Assembly: GCA_933228765.1 (NCBI GenBank)
Contig: OW121772.1
Coordinates: 13,420,501 to 13,484,500, forward strand
Reading direction: 5' to 3'
Origin: Miltochrista miniata
Lineage: Eukaryota > Arthropoda > Insecta > Lepidoptera > Erebidae
DNA: 64,000 bases
A program made the position numbers and the translations under genes. Below the pieces are notes generated by a model. That model was not told the origin of the DNA. It made no database searches and saw nothing but the letters and a program-made list of their open reading frames with translations. Below, one piece after another: positions 29,934 to 40,530 of this stretch (positions are counted from its first letter, which is position 1; each line of letters opens with the position of its first letter).

Positions 29934-30068
29934 CTGTTTTGGTCTTTTCAGTGCTATTTTCTGAAGTGCCACTGGATAATTTTTGGTTAGGCTCTTTATT
30001 CGGCATTCGTGATCGTTTGTAAACTTTGCGAGGCATTACCACATGCATTTTTGGTAGTATTTCTTGGT
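29934..30068 (-). CDS. Probable internal exon of the THAP-type gene
   Basis: Acceptor CTTTTAG and donor GTGAGT bound a 135-bp open stretch reading EILPKMHVVMPRKVYKRSRM then NKEPNQKLSSGTSENSTEKTKT. Phase 1 at both ends, compatible with the exon at 39594-39782 upstream and 23991-24190 downstream. Basic, nuclear-localisation-like. No domain recognised. Confidence 0.45.
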
Positions 30069-30249
30069 CTAAAAGTAAATTGATAATTATATTAAATCTA
30101 TGGGGAAACCCTTTTTAACACGCTTTTATTAGCTTCACTTGTAACTATGTATGTAAGAAAATCTTGGAATGTTAATTTGACCCACTTCCCGTCCTTCGAT
30201 CAGGCTGAAATTTTGCACACGCTCTGAGTTCTGATGACAATACATGACT

Positions 30250-30462
30250 AGCTAAAAACCTCATTACAAATCCAATATGGCGGCCTCCCCAAAATGGCGG
30301 ACTGGCTGTTTGAAATCCACCCCCATGATATGGGTATCGAATGAAAGGGTTTGCTGTCAGGAATACGAAAAAAATAGTCACGTGACAAATCCAATATGGC
30401 GGACGGCCAAGATGGCGGACAGGCTATTTGAAATGCACCTCCATGATATGGGTATCAAATAA
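30250..30462. repeat. Left half of an interspersed repeat split by retrotransposons
   Basis: AATCCAATATGGCGG and GGGTATCGAATGAAAGGGTTTGCTGTC occur here; the broken second unit ends GGGTATCAAAT at 30462. Its continuation (AAATGAAAGGGTTTGCTGTC) is at 37498, 7 kb away. Confidence 0.7.
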
Positions 30463-30480
30463 TAATAATAATAATAATAA
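30460..30480. repeat. (AAT)n repeat at the 5' junction of the Dong-type element
   Basis: Seven AAT/TAA units immediately before ACCTGGCAACCCC. Confidence 0.9.
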
Positions 30481-33400
30481 ACCTGGCAACCCCACCTTTG
30501 AGCTGTAATATATATTTTTATCGGCGTTACAATTAAATATTTTTATTACCTATATTTGTAAATAATACGAAGCTAACATATTAGAAAACGTTAAGGAAGC
30601 AGAAAAATGGAAAATTATAGACGAAATTGTACCAATAATGCAGAAACACAAATTTTAAAGAAGAATGACATGACATATGTCATGACAGCGGAAAATATTA
30701 AAAATATGTAACAAGAAATATATAATTATGCTAACAAGAGCCAAAGCCAGAATACTAAATGCACGACCAACATCACCGGACTCGTCGCACAGCTCCGCCT
30801 CGCAACCCATGGAAACCATACTACCGGAATCGATTGTTGCTGAGGCGTCGAGCTCATCGAGCGACGAGTATTTCTCCCCACCGACGTCGCCAACACCTGT
30901 ACGTCGGCCGGGGAGAGGCCGGCCACCGATCTGCTTGGGACCCCGAGGCCCACCGGCCTCGAATAGGGCCCCCGCTACCGGTGGTAATGTGCACCGCATG
31001 CGATGGACTTCACCCATGAACGAAAACGTCATGCGGGCATATTTTGCGGCTACAGAGGGGGGAACTAACCTCACTGCATACCGTGTTCGGTTGCTGCCTT
31101 TGTTTCAGGCTCTTGAACCGACTATCAACGTTTCGGCGCAACGGCTTTCGGATCAAGTGCGGGTCATTCAACGTAGCCATTTGTTGGATGAAGCCGTGCT
31201 TGAGAGGCTTCGCTCAGAAGTACAGTGTAACATTATCATCCCTACTTCGTCTCTACCTAGTGTAACAAGTGAAGTGATTACTGACGAACTACCACCTATC
31301 GTGCCCATTGACGACGTAGTGGATGATATTGTTACAACAGTAAGTACACAATACAATGACGAATTAAGGAGTGTTTTGGAACGAGCGATTCAGGAATATA
31401 GGTTTTGTGATCCCATGTGTCGTCCACGTATACCACGTTTGCCTACGCATAAAAAGAATTTAGCGCTGGTGGGTGCCCTGGACTCTATTCTACAAAGTTA
31501 TTTTGCTACTTGTGTAGAAATAAGTGATGCGCACTCAATTCTGTATTGTGCGGCTGTAGCAGTGTGTCGAGTGGCTGGTGTTAAATTTACAAAATTTGAG
31601 CCAGCTACTAGACCTAACTCTGTTCCAGTCTGGCAATGCAGAATTGAGCGGCGCATTGCTGAGACTAGGGTACTCATTAGTAAGCTATGCTGCTTCAGGG
31701 AGGGCAATACTCGTCCTAGGGTCATGCGTTTTGTGACTCGTGCATTCGCGGGGACTGATATTAGTCCTCGCGAATATTTAGTACGGGTCACAGAACGTAT
31801 TGACTACCTGAAGCAGAAAATTTATGCGTGGGCAAACCGTATACGGCGATACAAGAAGAGAGTGGATCGCTATACTCAGAATCGCTCGTTCCAAAAAGAT
31901 GAGAGGTGGGTATATAGAAGATGGGAGCAACCCGATTCGAGTATGACTGATATGTGCCTACCGGATGCTGACACCACGAGTACATTCTGGCGAGGCATTT
32001 GGTCGGTACCTGTTAGTCATACAGAGTGTGAGTGGATGCGGGATGTTGAACTTTCATGTGAGTCTATACAGACTATGGAACCAGTCCTAATAACACCTAG
32101 CGACATTGCCAGTGCGGTTCGTTCGTTGCCCAATTGGAAGTCAACTGGGCCGGACGGACTGCACAACTTTTGGCTAAAATGGTTCCATGGCTCACATGCT
32201 TGTTTGGCATCCTGCTTTCAATCATCACTTGAGTCGGGGTCGCTTCCATCTTTTATGACTTCTGGAATTACCCACCTTCTCCACAAATCCGGTAGTACTA
32301 CGGACCCTAAAAATTATAGACCGATTACTTGTTTACCAACGGTCTATAAGCTTCTTACATCTATTTTGAGAGTAAAATTAGGTACTCATATTGAAAATAA
32401 TTCCTTAATGTCTAACTCTCAAAATGGATGTAGAAGCGGGTCACGTGGTACTAAAGAACTCCTTATTCTTGACATGGCCATTAACCAGCAGGTTCGTCGT
32501 AACCGGAAAAGCCTGGCGACATGCTGGATTGATTACAAGAAAGCCTACGATTCAGTGCCACATACATGGCTGTTGAGGGTGCTGGAGTTGTATAAAGTTG
32601 ATGCAACTCTTAGCACCTTCTTAAAGGCATGTATGGGGCAATGGACAACGGCTCTTGTATATCCAGGATGTCGTCAGGTTCTTGGGAATGGCGAGCCTGT
32701 CAGGATCAAGAGGGGTATATTTCAGGGTGACAGCCTGAGTCCCTTATGGTTTTGCCTGGCGCTGAATCCTCTCAGTACCTTACTGGAGGGTTCAGGGCTA
32801 GGCTATCAGTTCAGGAGAGGAGGTCAAGTTGTTTCCCACCTTCTTTACATGGATGACTTGAAATTATTTGCCTCCACCGATTCCCACTTGATAGAGTTAC
32901 TAAAAGTCACAGAAGCTTTCAGTAATTCTATTAAAATGGAATTTGGTGTAGATAAATGCGCTGTCATGCATGTAAAGAAGGGACGAATTGTGGAATCTGA
33001 AAGAGTACATCTTTCAGATTTCACAAAACTTAAATCCATCTCCGCGACTGAAACCTATAAGTATCTGGGTATGTCGCAGGCATTAGGTATTACAGAGATT
33101 GGCATGAAACAAACGTTGGTGGACCGTTTCTTTGGCCGCCTGAAAAAAGTACTGAAAAGTCTTTTATCGGGCGGTAACAAGGTGCGGGCTATCGACGGTT
33201 GGGCCATGCCAATCTTAATCTATTCCTTCGGCATACTTAGATGGACTCAGACTGAATTAGACGCCCTGGATAGGAAAGTCCGTTCACTATTGACCATAAA
33301 CCGAATGCATCACCCGCGTTCGTCTGTAATGAGGTTGTATATCCCACGAAAGTGTGGAGGTCGCGGCTTTTTAAATGCCAAGACCTTACACAATCGTGAG

Positions 33401-34463
33401 GTATACAACCTTAGGGAATATTTCCTTCATGCTGACGTGGGTATGCATCGGGATGTGGTAGCAATGGATAACGGACTGACCCCTCTTGCTCTTGCCAAAG
33501 AGAACTGGCACAAACCAGTAATACTATCAACTACGGATCGCAAGGAGATATGGCAGAGCAAAGAGCTGCATGGACGATTTTATCGGGCCTTACACGGGCC
33601 CGATGTAGATTTAACAGCATCTGTCTCCTGGCTACGTTTCGGTGATTTGTTCGGCGAAACAGAAGGTTTTGTCTGTGCAATTACAGACGAAGTTGTTATG
33701 ACGAATAACTATCGGAAATATATTTTGAGAGATGGTACGGTTGACATATGTCGGGCATGCCACCTACCCGGTGAATCTCTCAGACATATTATTTCTGGTT
33801 GTTCTCGTCTTGCCAACGGCGACTATTTGCATAGACACAACCAAGTGGCCAGGATTGTCCATCAGCAACTTGCACTAAAATATAAACTTGTGGATTTGGA
33901 GGTACCGTATTACAGGTATGTGCCCGACCCAGTTCTTGAAAATGGTCGTGCCACGTTGTATTGGGATCGATCTATTATCACTGACAGGACTATTGTAGCC
34001 AATAAGCCTGATATAGTGGTAATAGATCGATCAGAGCGCCTCGCAATAATCGTTGATATCACGGTTCCACATGACGGAAACCTCGTGAAAGCCGAAAAAG
34101 ACAAACAATTAAAATATTTGGACTTGGCTCACGAGGTTGTCGACATGTGGGATGTAGATTCAGCGATTATTGTTCCGATAGTCGTATCAGCACACGGTCT
34201 AATTGCCAAGAGCCTCGATCAACATCTCAAGAGGCTCGCGTTAGGTAGTTGGGTCAAGGGCCAGATGCAAAAGGCGGTACTTCTAGACACGGCACGTATC
34301 GTGAGGAGGTTCCTGTCTCTGCAGCCCTAACCACCGGTAGCTTGGTCCCTGTACCCGATGCCGGTGGGACGCTATTTTTTTATATTTTTAAATATATTTT
34401 TTTTTGTTTTTTAAAATGTATTTAAAAATTTAATTTAATAAGTTGAACATTGTAAATAAAGGG
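30481..34463 (+). mobile_element. Full-length Dong/R4-clade non-LTR retrotransposon
   Basis: About 4.0 kb with one long frame, ~247 bp of 5' and ~133 bp of 3' untranslated sequence, and (AAT)n at both ends. Dong of silkworm is known to insert in TAA repeats; the arrangement here is the same. Confidence 0.8.
30728..34330 (+). CDS. Dong/R4-type retrotransposon polyprotein (reverse transcriptase + restriction-like endonuclease)
   Basis: 1,200 aa, uninterrupted. The N-terminus is Ser/Pro-rich and low complexity. Reverse transcriptase: NYRPITCLPTVYKLL, ATCWIDYKKAYDSVPH, IFQGDSLSPLWFCLAL (~665), and LLYMDDLKLFAS with YMDD near 707. The C-terminus carries a CCHC finger CRACHLPGESLRHIISGC (~1008) and a PD-(D/E)xK endonuclease (NKPDIVVIDRSERLAIIVDI ~1092; then EKDKQLKYLDL). 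This order places it in the R4/Dong group. The enzyme nicks a TAA-rich target and primes reverse transcription there. All visible catalytic residues are present, so it may be active. The start is the first ATG of the frame, 9 bases after AAGAAATAT. Confidence 0.9.
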   Translation: MLTRAKARILNARPTSPDSSHSSASQPMETILPESIVAEASSSSSDEYFSPPTSPTPVRRPGRGRPPICLGPRGPPASNRAPATGGNVHRMRWTSPMNENVMRAYFAATEGGTNLTAYRVRLLPLFQALEPTINVSAQRLSDQVRVIQRSHLLDEAVLERLRSEVQCNIIIPTSSLPSVTSEVITDELPPIVPIDDVVDDIVTTVSTQYNDELRSVLERAIQEYRFCDPMCRPRIPRLPTHKKNLALVGALDSILQSYFATCVEISDAHSILYCAAVAVCRVAGVKFTKFEPATRPNSVPVWQCRIERRIAETRVLISKLCCFREGNTRPRVMRFVTRAFAGTDISPREYLVRVTERIDYLKQKIYAWANRIRRYKKRVDRYTQNRSFQKDERWVYRRWEQPDSSMTDMCLPDADTTSTFWRGIWSVPVSHTECEWMRDVELSCESIQTMEPVLITPSDIASAVRSLPNWKSTGPDGLHNFWLKWFHGSHACLASCFQSSLESGSLPSFMTSGITHLLHKSGSTTDPKNYRPITCLPTVYKLLTSILRVKLGTHIENNSLMSNSQNGCRSGSRGTKELLILDMAINQQVRRNRKSLATCWIDYKKAYDSVPHTWLLRVLELYKVDATLSTFLKACMGQWTTALVYPGCRQVLGNGEPVRIKRGIFQGDSLSPLWFCLALNPLSTLLEGSGLGYQFRRGGQVVSHLLYMDDLKLFASTDSHLIELLKVTEAFSNSIKMEFGVDKCAVMHVKKGRIVESERVHLSDFTKLKSISATETYKYLGMSQALGITEIGMKQTLVDRFFGRLKKVLKSLLSGGNKVRAIDGWAMPILIYSFGILRWTQTELDALDRKVRSLLTINRMHHPRSSVMRLYIPRKCGGRGFLNAKTLHNREVYNLREYFLHADVGMHRDVVAMDNGLTPLALAKENWHKPVILSTTDRKEIWQSKELHGRFYRALHGPDVDLTASVSWLRFGDLFGETEGFVCAITDEVVMTNNYRKYILRDGTVDICRACHLPGESLRHIISGCSRLANGDYLHRHNQVARIVHQQLALKYKLVDLEVPYYRYVPDPVLENGRATLYWDRSIITDRTIVANKPDIVVIDRSERLAIIVDITVPHDGNLVKAEKDKQLKYLDLAHEVVDMWDVDSAIIVPIVVSAHGLIAKSLDQHLKRLALGSWVKGQMQKAVLLDTARIVRRFLSLQP

Positions 34464-34482
34464 AATAATAATAATAATAATA
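34464..34482. repeat. (AAT)n repeat at the 3' junction of the Dong-type element
   Basis: Six AAT units between the Dong 3' end (GTAAATAAAGGG) and the 3' end of the minus-strand LINE (ATTTATTTC...). They are best read as part of that LINE's tail. Confidence 0.9.
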
Positions 34483-37400
34483 TTTATTTCAAAAATTGTT
34501 TACAAAAAGATTACAATATAGGCTTATATCTATTTTATAAAATCTTAAAGTATATATCTCTAGAATGCAATTAATTTACAATTTTCCACGAAATTTAGCG
34601 AATGGTCAGCGCTTTATCTGATCTAGGTTTTAAAAAACCTGTGTTTCAGACTACACCTGTTCTGTTTTTTTTTTTTTACATTTCAAGTATCTAAGTTATA
34701 AAATAGGATGTCTGACGTGTAACAGTTCCAGAATACAAGTCTAAAGTAAATAAAATAAAATTAAATTAATAGTTAATAAATAATAATAATTATGCTTATA
34801 ATTATGCTTATAATTATGCTACGAAATATCCTATTATTTTAAAATTTCCAACAGCCCTTCCGTGTCCTCGTAATCAAGGGTCTGTAAATATTCTATAACT
34901 CTAATCTTACAGTTCCTATGGTTTAGATTATGTATGGTTAGTATTTTGTTAAGTTTTTTATATAGATAAGGTCCCAGAAACACATAGAATCTATTTGTGA
35001 AAGCATGTCTAAGTGGTGTATGCGTGAATATTACTTCTTTACGTCTCCTGTCCGACTTAGGTGCAAGCAAAGGTAGTTTGGAGTGTTGGTGTAATATAGT
35101 GTTCAGTATAAACAGTTGGCGCACCGTGAGTACTTCACATGCAATGTATAGTTGATGTGTGGGAAATCTAAAAGGTCGAAAGATGGCTACTTTAAGGATA
35201 GCTCTTTGGGATCGTTCCAGCGGGAGCAAGATGGATCTCGCGGCACCGCCCCAGGAAGTAATACAATACGTAATAATAGATTGGCACAGCGCTAAGTAGG
35301 TACACCTGTTTTATTAATTTATATTTTGATAAGTTACGCAGATTCCTAAATATGTACATCAATTTGCGCACTCTGTTACAAAGCAAGGTAATATGTTCTC
35401 GAAAGTTTAAATTTTTATCGATTGTTACGCCTAGGTATTTTAAATCATCGTTTTTAATGAGAGTCGGACAAGGGCACGCAGTGTCAGCGAGTCTACAGCT
35501 ATGTGCATAGATATCTAGGTTAGTAGTGGATTTGTTAGTGTTACTCATTGTGAACGATATGTATTTTGTTTTATGGATATTTAATGTTAGTAGATGGTCC
35601 TGGAGCCAATTATTTACCGAGTTAAAACCATTTTGTGCGTGTTGAAAAACCTCGTCTCGCGAGTTTGCTGCGAACAAAAGCGCTGTGTCATCAGCATAAG
35701 AGATCACCATACCATTTTTCAGCTGCATGCTACATAGTTCGTTCATGTATATTAAAAATAGGGTCCCTCCTAGTACACTACCTTGCGGGACTCCGTAGCC
35801 ACTATTTCTCGCTTCTGCGCTTGTATATTTTCCTATTTTGACACATTGTTGTCGGTCTCGAAGATAGTCAGAGAATAAGAGTAGTTGGGTGCCTCTAATT
35901 CCAAAGGACTCGAGTTTCCGTAGTAGTATGGTACAAGAAATAGTATCGAAAGCCCTAGAAATATCCAGAAAGATCCCAACAGTATGCATACCTTTATCCA
36001 GGTTGGTAGCGACGTAGTCGGTTAGTGTAAAAACTGCTTGGTTAGTTGACCTCTCAGGCCTAAATCCAAACTGGCACTCTGAAAGTAATTTAGTTCTTTC
36101 TAGATATGCCATTAATCTATTATTAATATTTTTTTCTAGGATTTTTGATAGGCCTGTCAATACGGAAATAGGCCTGTAGTTTGAAACACTAGTCTTGTCT
36201 CCAGACTTAAAAATCGGGGTGACCACAGCTCTTTTTAGTGATTTAGGAAAAATCCCACATGTTAAGCAAAGTTGAAAAATATGAGTTAAAGGGGGTGCAA
36301 TTAGATACTTATATCTTTTGAGTACATTATTAGGTATATTATCCCACCCGGTAGCACATGCATCCTTTAATCCGGTTATTAGCCGAAGAATTTCCTCAGT
36401 GTCAGTGTTGAATAACGCAAAAGAATTTAATGGTGCACTTGTTTGTGTCACGTTTGAATCATTGGGAGTTAAGTTAGAAATGGTCCTTATGGGTTTCAAA
36501 GTGCTTTCTGCCATGTTTTTTCCAGCATTAATAAAAAAGTTGTTAATTGCATTAATTGTACCATATGGATTTACGTCCGATGGCAGTAGTTCGAGAGATG
36601 ATTCGCGGGGCTTTGACCTAAAAGTATTAGTTTTTATAAATTTCCAAATCAATTTAGTGTTGTTCCCTGCCTTTTGAAGTTGTTGTCTAGGTATTATATT
36701 GTATTTTTAATTTTCTTAAAAGGTTATTGCAAAAATTTCTGTACCTTTTGTATGTTAATGCCAAAATTTCACTGTCAGGGGCTTGTTTTAGCTTTAGGTG
36801 TAGCCTATCTCTATGCCTTATGCAGCGAACAAGGCCCGGCGTAATCCAAGGCTTGATATTATTATATTTAGCACTGGTTGTTACAGTGACAGTATTTTTA
36901 AGTATTGCTGATTGTAATGAATTAATGAAATATTCAATAGTGGCATTAGGATCGTCTGATGCGTAAACTGGGTCAAAATTTATGCAGCGTATGTCTTTAT
37001 CAAGGTTGAGCATATTGATTCGGGTAAATTTGCTTGAACAGATTTTTCTAGGCATATGTAATTCTATTGTTAGTAATATCGTGCGATGATCCGTAACCCA
37101 GGAGTTAGTAATAAATGTTTTTGATATGTTCTTAGATTTTATAATGAAATGATCCATGCATGATCCGGTTTTGAAAGTTGGGACAGAGTGCGTAGGTAGT
37201 AGGCCATGAAAAGAACACATATTAAGGTACTTTTGTTTCTGTGTCTCGGTCTCGGTATGCTCGGGGACAATATTAATGTTTATGTCCCCTACGAGTACAA
37301 TGTTTTTATAAGATGAGTACTGTTTTAATAATAAATCTAGAGAATCCAAAAAAACTTCAATGCTTTGTGATGGCGGTCGATAGATTGCAATGATTAGTGT

Positions 37401-37497
37401 GTCGGGTTGCAATTTAAACAACAGGCAATTGCATCCCTGCAGTAATGGCTCTTCCACGATTGTACTTAAGTTCTTTTTGACATATACCAAAATGATG
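34483..37497 (-). pseudogene. CR1/Jockey-type LINE, 5'-truncated and frameshifted
   Basis: Minus strand. 37490-36687: C-terminal part of an APE-type endonuclease (IIAIYRPPS, NIVLVGDININI, MDHFIIKS, VTDHRTI). 36652-35192: reverse transcriptase (NYRPISVLTGLSKILEK, GIFLDISRAFDTI, VPQGSVLGGTLFLIYMN, ISYADDTALLF). 35229-34834: C-terminal region. Frame changes near 36690 and 35210 break the protein. The element starts inside the endonuclease, so it was truncated on insertion. Its 3' end carries the (ATT)n tail in which Dong sits. Confidence 0.85.
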
Positions 37498-37580
37498 AAA
37501 ATGAAAGGGTTTGCTGTCAGGAATACGAAAAAAATAGTCAAGTGACTTAAATCCAACATGGCGGACATCCAAGATAAACT
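37498..37580. repeat. Right half of the repeat split by the LINE
   Basis: AAATGAAAGGGTTTGCTGTC...AAAAAAATAGTCA and ATCCAACATGGCGGAC match 30338-30410. Confidence 0.7.
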
Positions 37581-37789
37581 ATAAAAAAACAAGCGAGTTT
37601 TTTAGTTTTTTTAACTATTAAAATTATTAGGGTTATGTACCCAAAGGGTAAAAATCGGCCAAGTGCGAGTCGAACTTGCGCAAAAAGTAACGTTTGTTGT
37701 ATGGGACCCCTTAAATGTCTATTTTGTTTTAATTTATATTTTATGAAAATACATAGCTCGATATTCTGTGAGAGTAGACCAGGTTTCGC

Positions 37790-38300
37790 AAACTGCGTCG
37801 AGTCTTCAATTCGCCTTTACCGCAATGCCTGAAGACTAAAGTCTACAACCAGTGCGTTCTACCTGTTATGACATACGGTGCCGAGACGTGGACACTTACA
37901 GAGAGGTTGGTTAATGCTCTAAAGGTTGCGCAGTGGGCTATGGAAAGGGCTATGCTTGGGGTGTCTCTGAGGGATAGACTCCGAAATGAGACTATCCGGC
38001 AGAGAACTAAAGTGGTCGACATAGCTCACAGAATAAGTAGGTACATTGGAGTGGCAGTGGGCCGGCCATATCTGCAGAAGAACCGACGGCCGATGGAGCC
38101 AACGAGTTCTAGAGTGGAGACCGTGTCTCGGCAAACGTGGGGTAGGACGTCCACCCGCTAGATGGACCGACGACCTGGTAAAGGTCGCAGGCTGGGACTG
38201 GATGCGGAAGGCGCAGGACCGTGGATTGTGGCGTGAATTAGGAGAGGTCTACGTCCAGCAGTGTGTGTCATTCGTATTGTGGCACAAACCGAACTAACAA
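37790..38300 (+). pseudogene. RTE-type LINE C-terminal remnant
   Basis: Two plus frames (37868-38045, then 38046-38297) carry LPVMTYGAETWTLT, AQWAMERAMLGVSLRDR and WAGHICRRTDGRWSQRVLEW, RPPARWTDDLVKVAGWDWM: the end of an RTE reverse-transcriptase protein, with a frameshift near 38045. A second fragment of the same region is at 49940-50095. Confidence 0.8.
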
Positions 38301-38375
38301 GCGATGCGTACATGTACCGAGTTGTACACGACGCTTGTTCTGATCGCCGCATCTAGTACGTAGTACATAAAAATC

Positions 38376-38533
38376 GATGCTTTCACGCCTGAACGGCTGG
38401 AGCGATTGAGATGAAATTTGGTATAGGTATAGTTCGAGGCCGTGGGAAGGACATAGGCTACTTTTTAATCTACTGAGCAGAAGATTTTACGCGATAACGA
38501 CTTCTACGCGGTCGAAGCCGCGGGGAACAGCTA
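38376..38533 (+). mobile_element. Helitron-like fragment (plus)
   Basis: Ends GCGGGGAACAGCTAG; the body matches 24222-24447 in reverse. The 5' end is missing. Confidence 0.5.
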
Positions 38534-38635
38534 GTAGATATTATAACAAACAACACAAGTGCAGTGATATGGCATGCATTAGTAAAAAATAAATAAATAT
38601 CAAAATATATAATATAGTCATTAAAATTCATAATC

Positions 38636-38990
38636 GTGGCCCCGCGGACTCAGTGTTCTGTAAACGATCACTGCAGTAAGCAACTTTCACTTTGGCCGGT
38701 CCGTGGATGGGTCCATGTGATCACTTTGTGACATTTTATTTGAGCGTTTCCGTGCTTCGGAAGGCACGTTAAGCCGTTGGTCCCGGTTGCCAGTAAAATG
38801 GCAGTCGTTAAGCTAAGTTGAAGGCTTTATTTCAACAGCAGACAGTCACAACCTGCGCCTGTCCATTTAAACGCGGCAATACGGCTCACCACCTATTACG
38901 TGGGACAAATTATACAAAGGTGAAATGTGGGCATATAACATGCCTCTGCCTACCCCTTCGGGGATAAAGGCGTGGCCATTATGTATGTAT
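38636..38990 (-). repeat. Interspersed repeat (same family as 1350-1725), minus
   Basis: GTGGCCCCGCGGACTCAGTG ... CGTTAAGCCGTTGGTCCCGG ... CCTACCCCTTCGGGGATAAAG. 38991-39593 has no other recognisable feature. Confidence 0.7.
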
Positions 38991-39593
38991 TTATGTAAAA
39001 TTCATAATATATATGAAGTTGTTGTTATATACTAATATCTGTTTTAATTTATTTGTTTGTAGTATACTAATGGTCGAGACTCATAATGATTCCAATAAAT
39101 AATTGTTACAATCATAAATGTGTTATATTCTAATATTCATTTTCATACATTTCTTAATCATAAGTTAAAAATGCGACTCCACAGAAAATTGTTATCAAAT
39201 ACAAAATGCTCTTATTTTTGGTCGCAGGTTAAAAAAAAAGAATTCCGGCTTCTGTAGGTAAGGTTGGTTTAGAACTGTAACTACAACACACGAGCCGAGC
39301 AAGCGAACCGAGCGAGCCGCGGCAGCGGCCGGCGAAGTGCCAAATCCAAATTCCATACAAAAATTTCATGCAAAATAAAATTGTGGCTACTTCCTAGACT
39401 GGGAATTATAGACGTGATAGTATGTATTTTATTAATACAACAATTATTATGATAATTGTCTGTTATACCATAACAACATTATTAATTAAAGCAATGTGAT
39501 CATTAAATGTTATGAAGAAAAAGTTCTGAATAAAAAAAATTGATTTCGAATTTGTCTTGGAAGCAAAAGTAGGTATTACTAAAAAATATTTAC

Positions 39594-39782
39594 CTTGTGA
39601 TGAGACTGGAGACGCCAGTGCATCCGATGTAAAGTCCTCCTTGTGGTGCCATGGCACTGCGTCTTTTGTCAATTTGGTTACGCATCCGGGGTTACGTATT
39701 ATATATTTATCATCAAAGTGCTTGCTACATATGTATCTACTGCGCAGTCGTTCATAGGACAAATAGGTGATTGCATTGTTAC
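39594..39782 (-). CDS. THAP-type exon (C-terminal half of a THAP domain)
   Basis: 189-bp exon between acceptor GATTTTAG and donor GTAAAT. Reads YERLRSRYICSKHFDDKYI and VTKLTKDAVPWH: the Cys-x2-His and the AVP-type end of a THAP finger. Phase 1 at both ends, so it joins in frame to 29934-30068. The exon with the first Cys pair must lie upstream (>39.8 kb) and was not found. Confidence 0.6.
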
Positions 39783-39964
39783 CTAAAATCACACATAATA
39801 GAATGTAGCTAATATTATTATTACCTGTAGACACAAACGTTCCTAAGTATGAAAGTAAAAAAAGTTGTAAAAATTTAAATAACATTTTTTAACATTAGAC
39901 CTGTACATACATTTACATTTGTGAAACACCAAGAATACCAAAACAAGAGTTCACATGTGGCCTT

Positions 39965-40528
39965 ATACTAATACTATAAAAAGGAAAGATTAGAGGGGCT
40001 GGAACGGGAGAGAACTCTCCCACCCGAGTTCCGCAGTCGGCGGCTTGGGTGCCGCCGACGACTACCGGCCTCCATGACCGTGGGCCTGAGGACAGTGAGA
40101 GGGTGGCTCACCGTCCTTACAGATGCAGGCCCATGACGGCATGTGACGGGAGGAACTCACGAACGCCCCGAAGCTGGATCACACCCGAAACCCCCCAAAG
40201 ACGCGGGATAGCACCCGGACCACCCCCTGGGCAAAGCCGCAGTGGCGGCCGTAGGTCTGGTGGGAGTCCTGAGACATCCTTCCGAGAGCTTACCCGGGGC
40301 TCCCAACCATAGGCTGTTGGGCGCTACGTGAGGTTTTTTAGTCGGTGGGAGTCCGGCATCACATCCATGAGAAAAAAAAGGAAAGATCAGATTGTGGGTT
40401 TGCAAAGAATTGAAAATTCTTTCACTGTTAGGAAACTACACTATCCCCAAGAGACATACGCTATAATTTCATCCCTGTATCCCAGGGGAACAGGAACTAC
40501 GCGAGTGAAACCCCGCATCATCGTCTAG
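39965..40528 (+). mobile_element. Helitron-like element split by an R1-clade LINE fragment
   Basis: 5' TATACTAATACTATAAAAAGG, 3' ...CATCGTCTAG. The halves rejoin to resemble 26518-26725. Confidence 0.6.
39991..40380 (+). mobile_element. Retroposed R1-clade LINE 3' fragment with poly(A) and target duplication
   Basis: GC-rich body ending TTTTTTAGTCGGTGGGAGTC...CATGAG plus an A-run. AAAAAGGAAAGAT occurs on both sides (39978-39990 and 40375-40387). The body matches 57357-57480 and, in reverse, 23390-23600. Confidence 0.65.
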
Positions 40529-40530
40529 TA

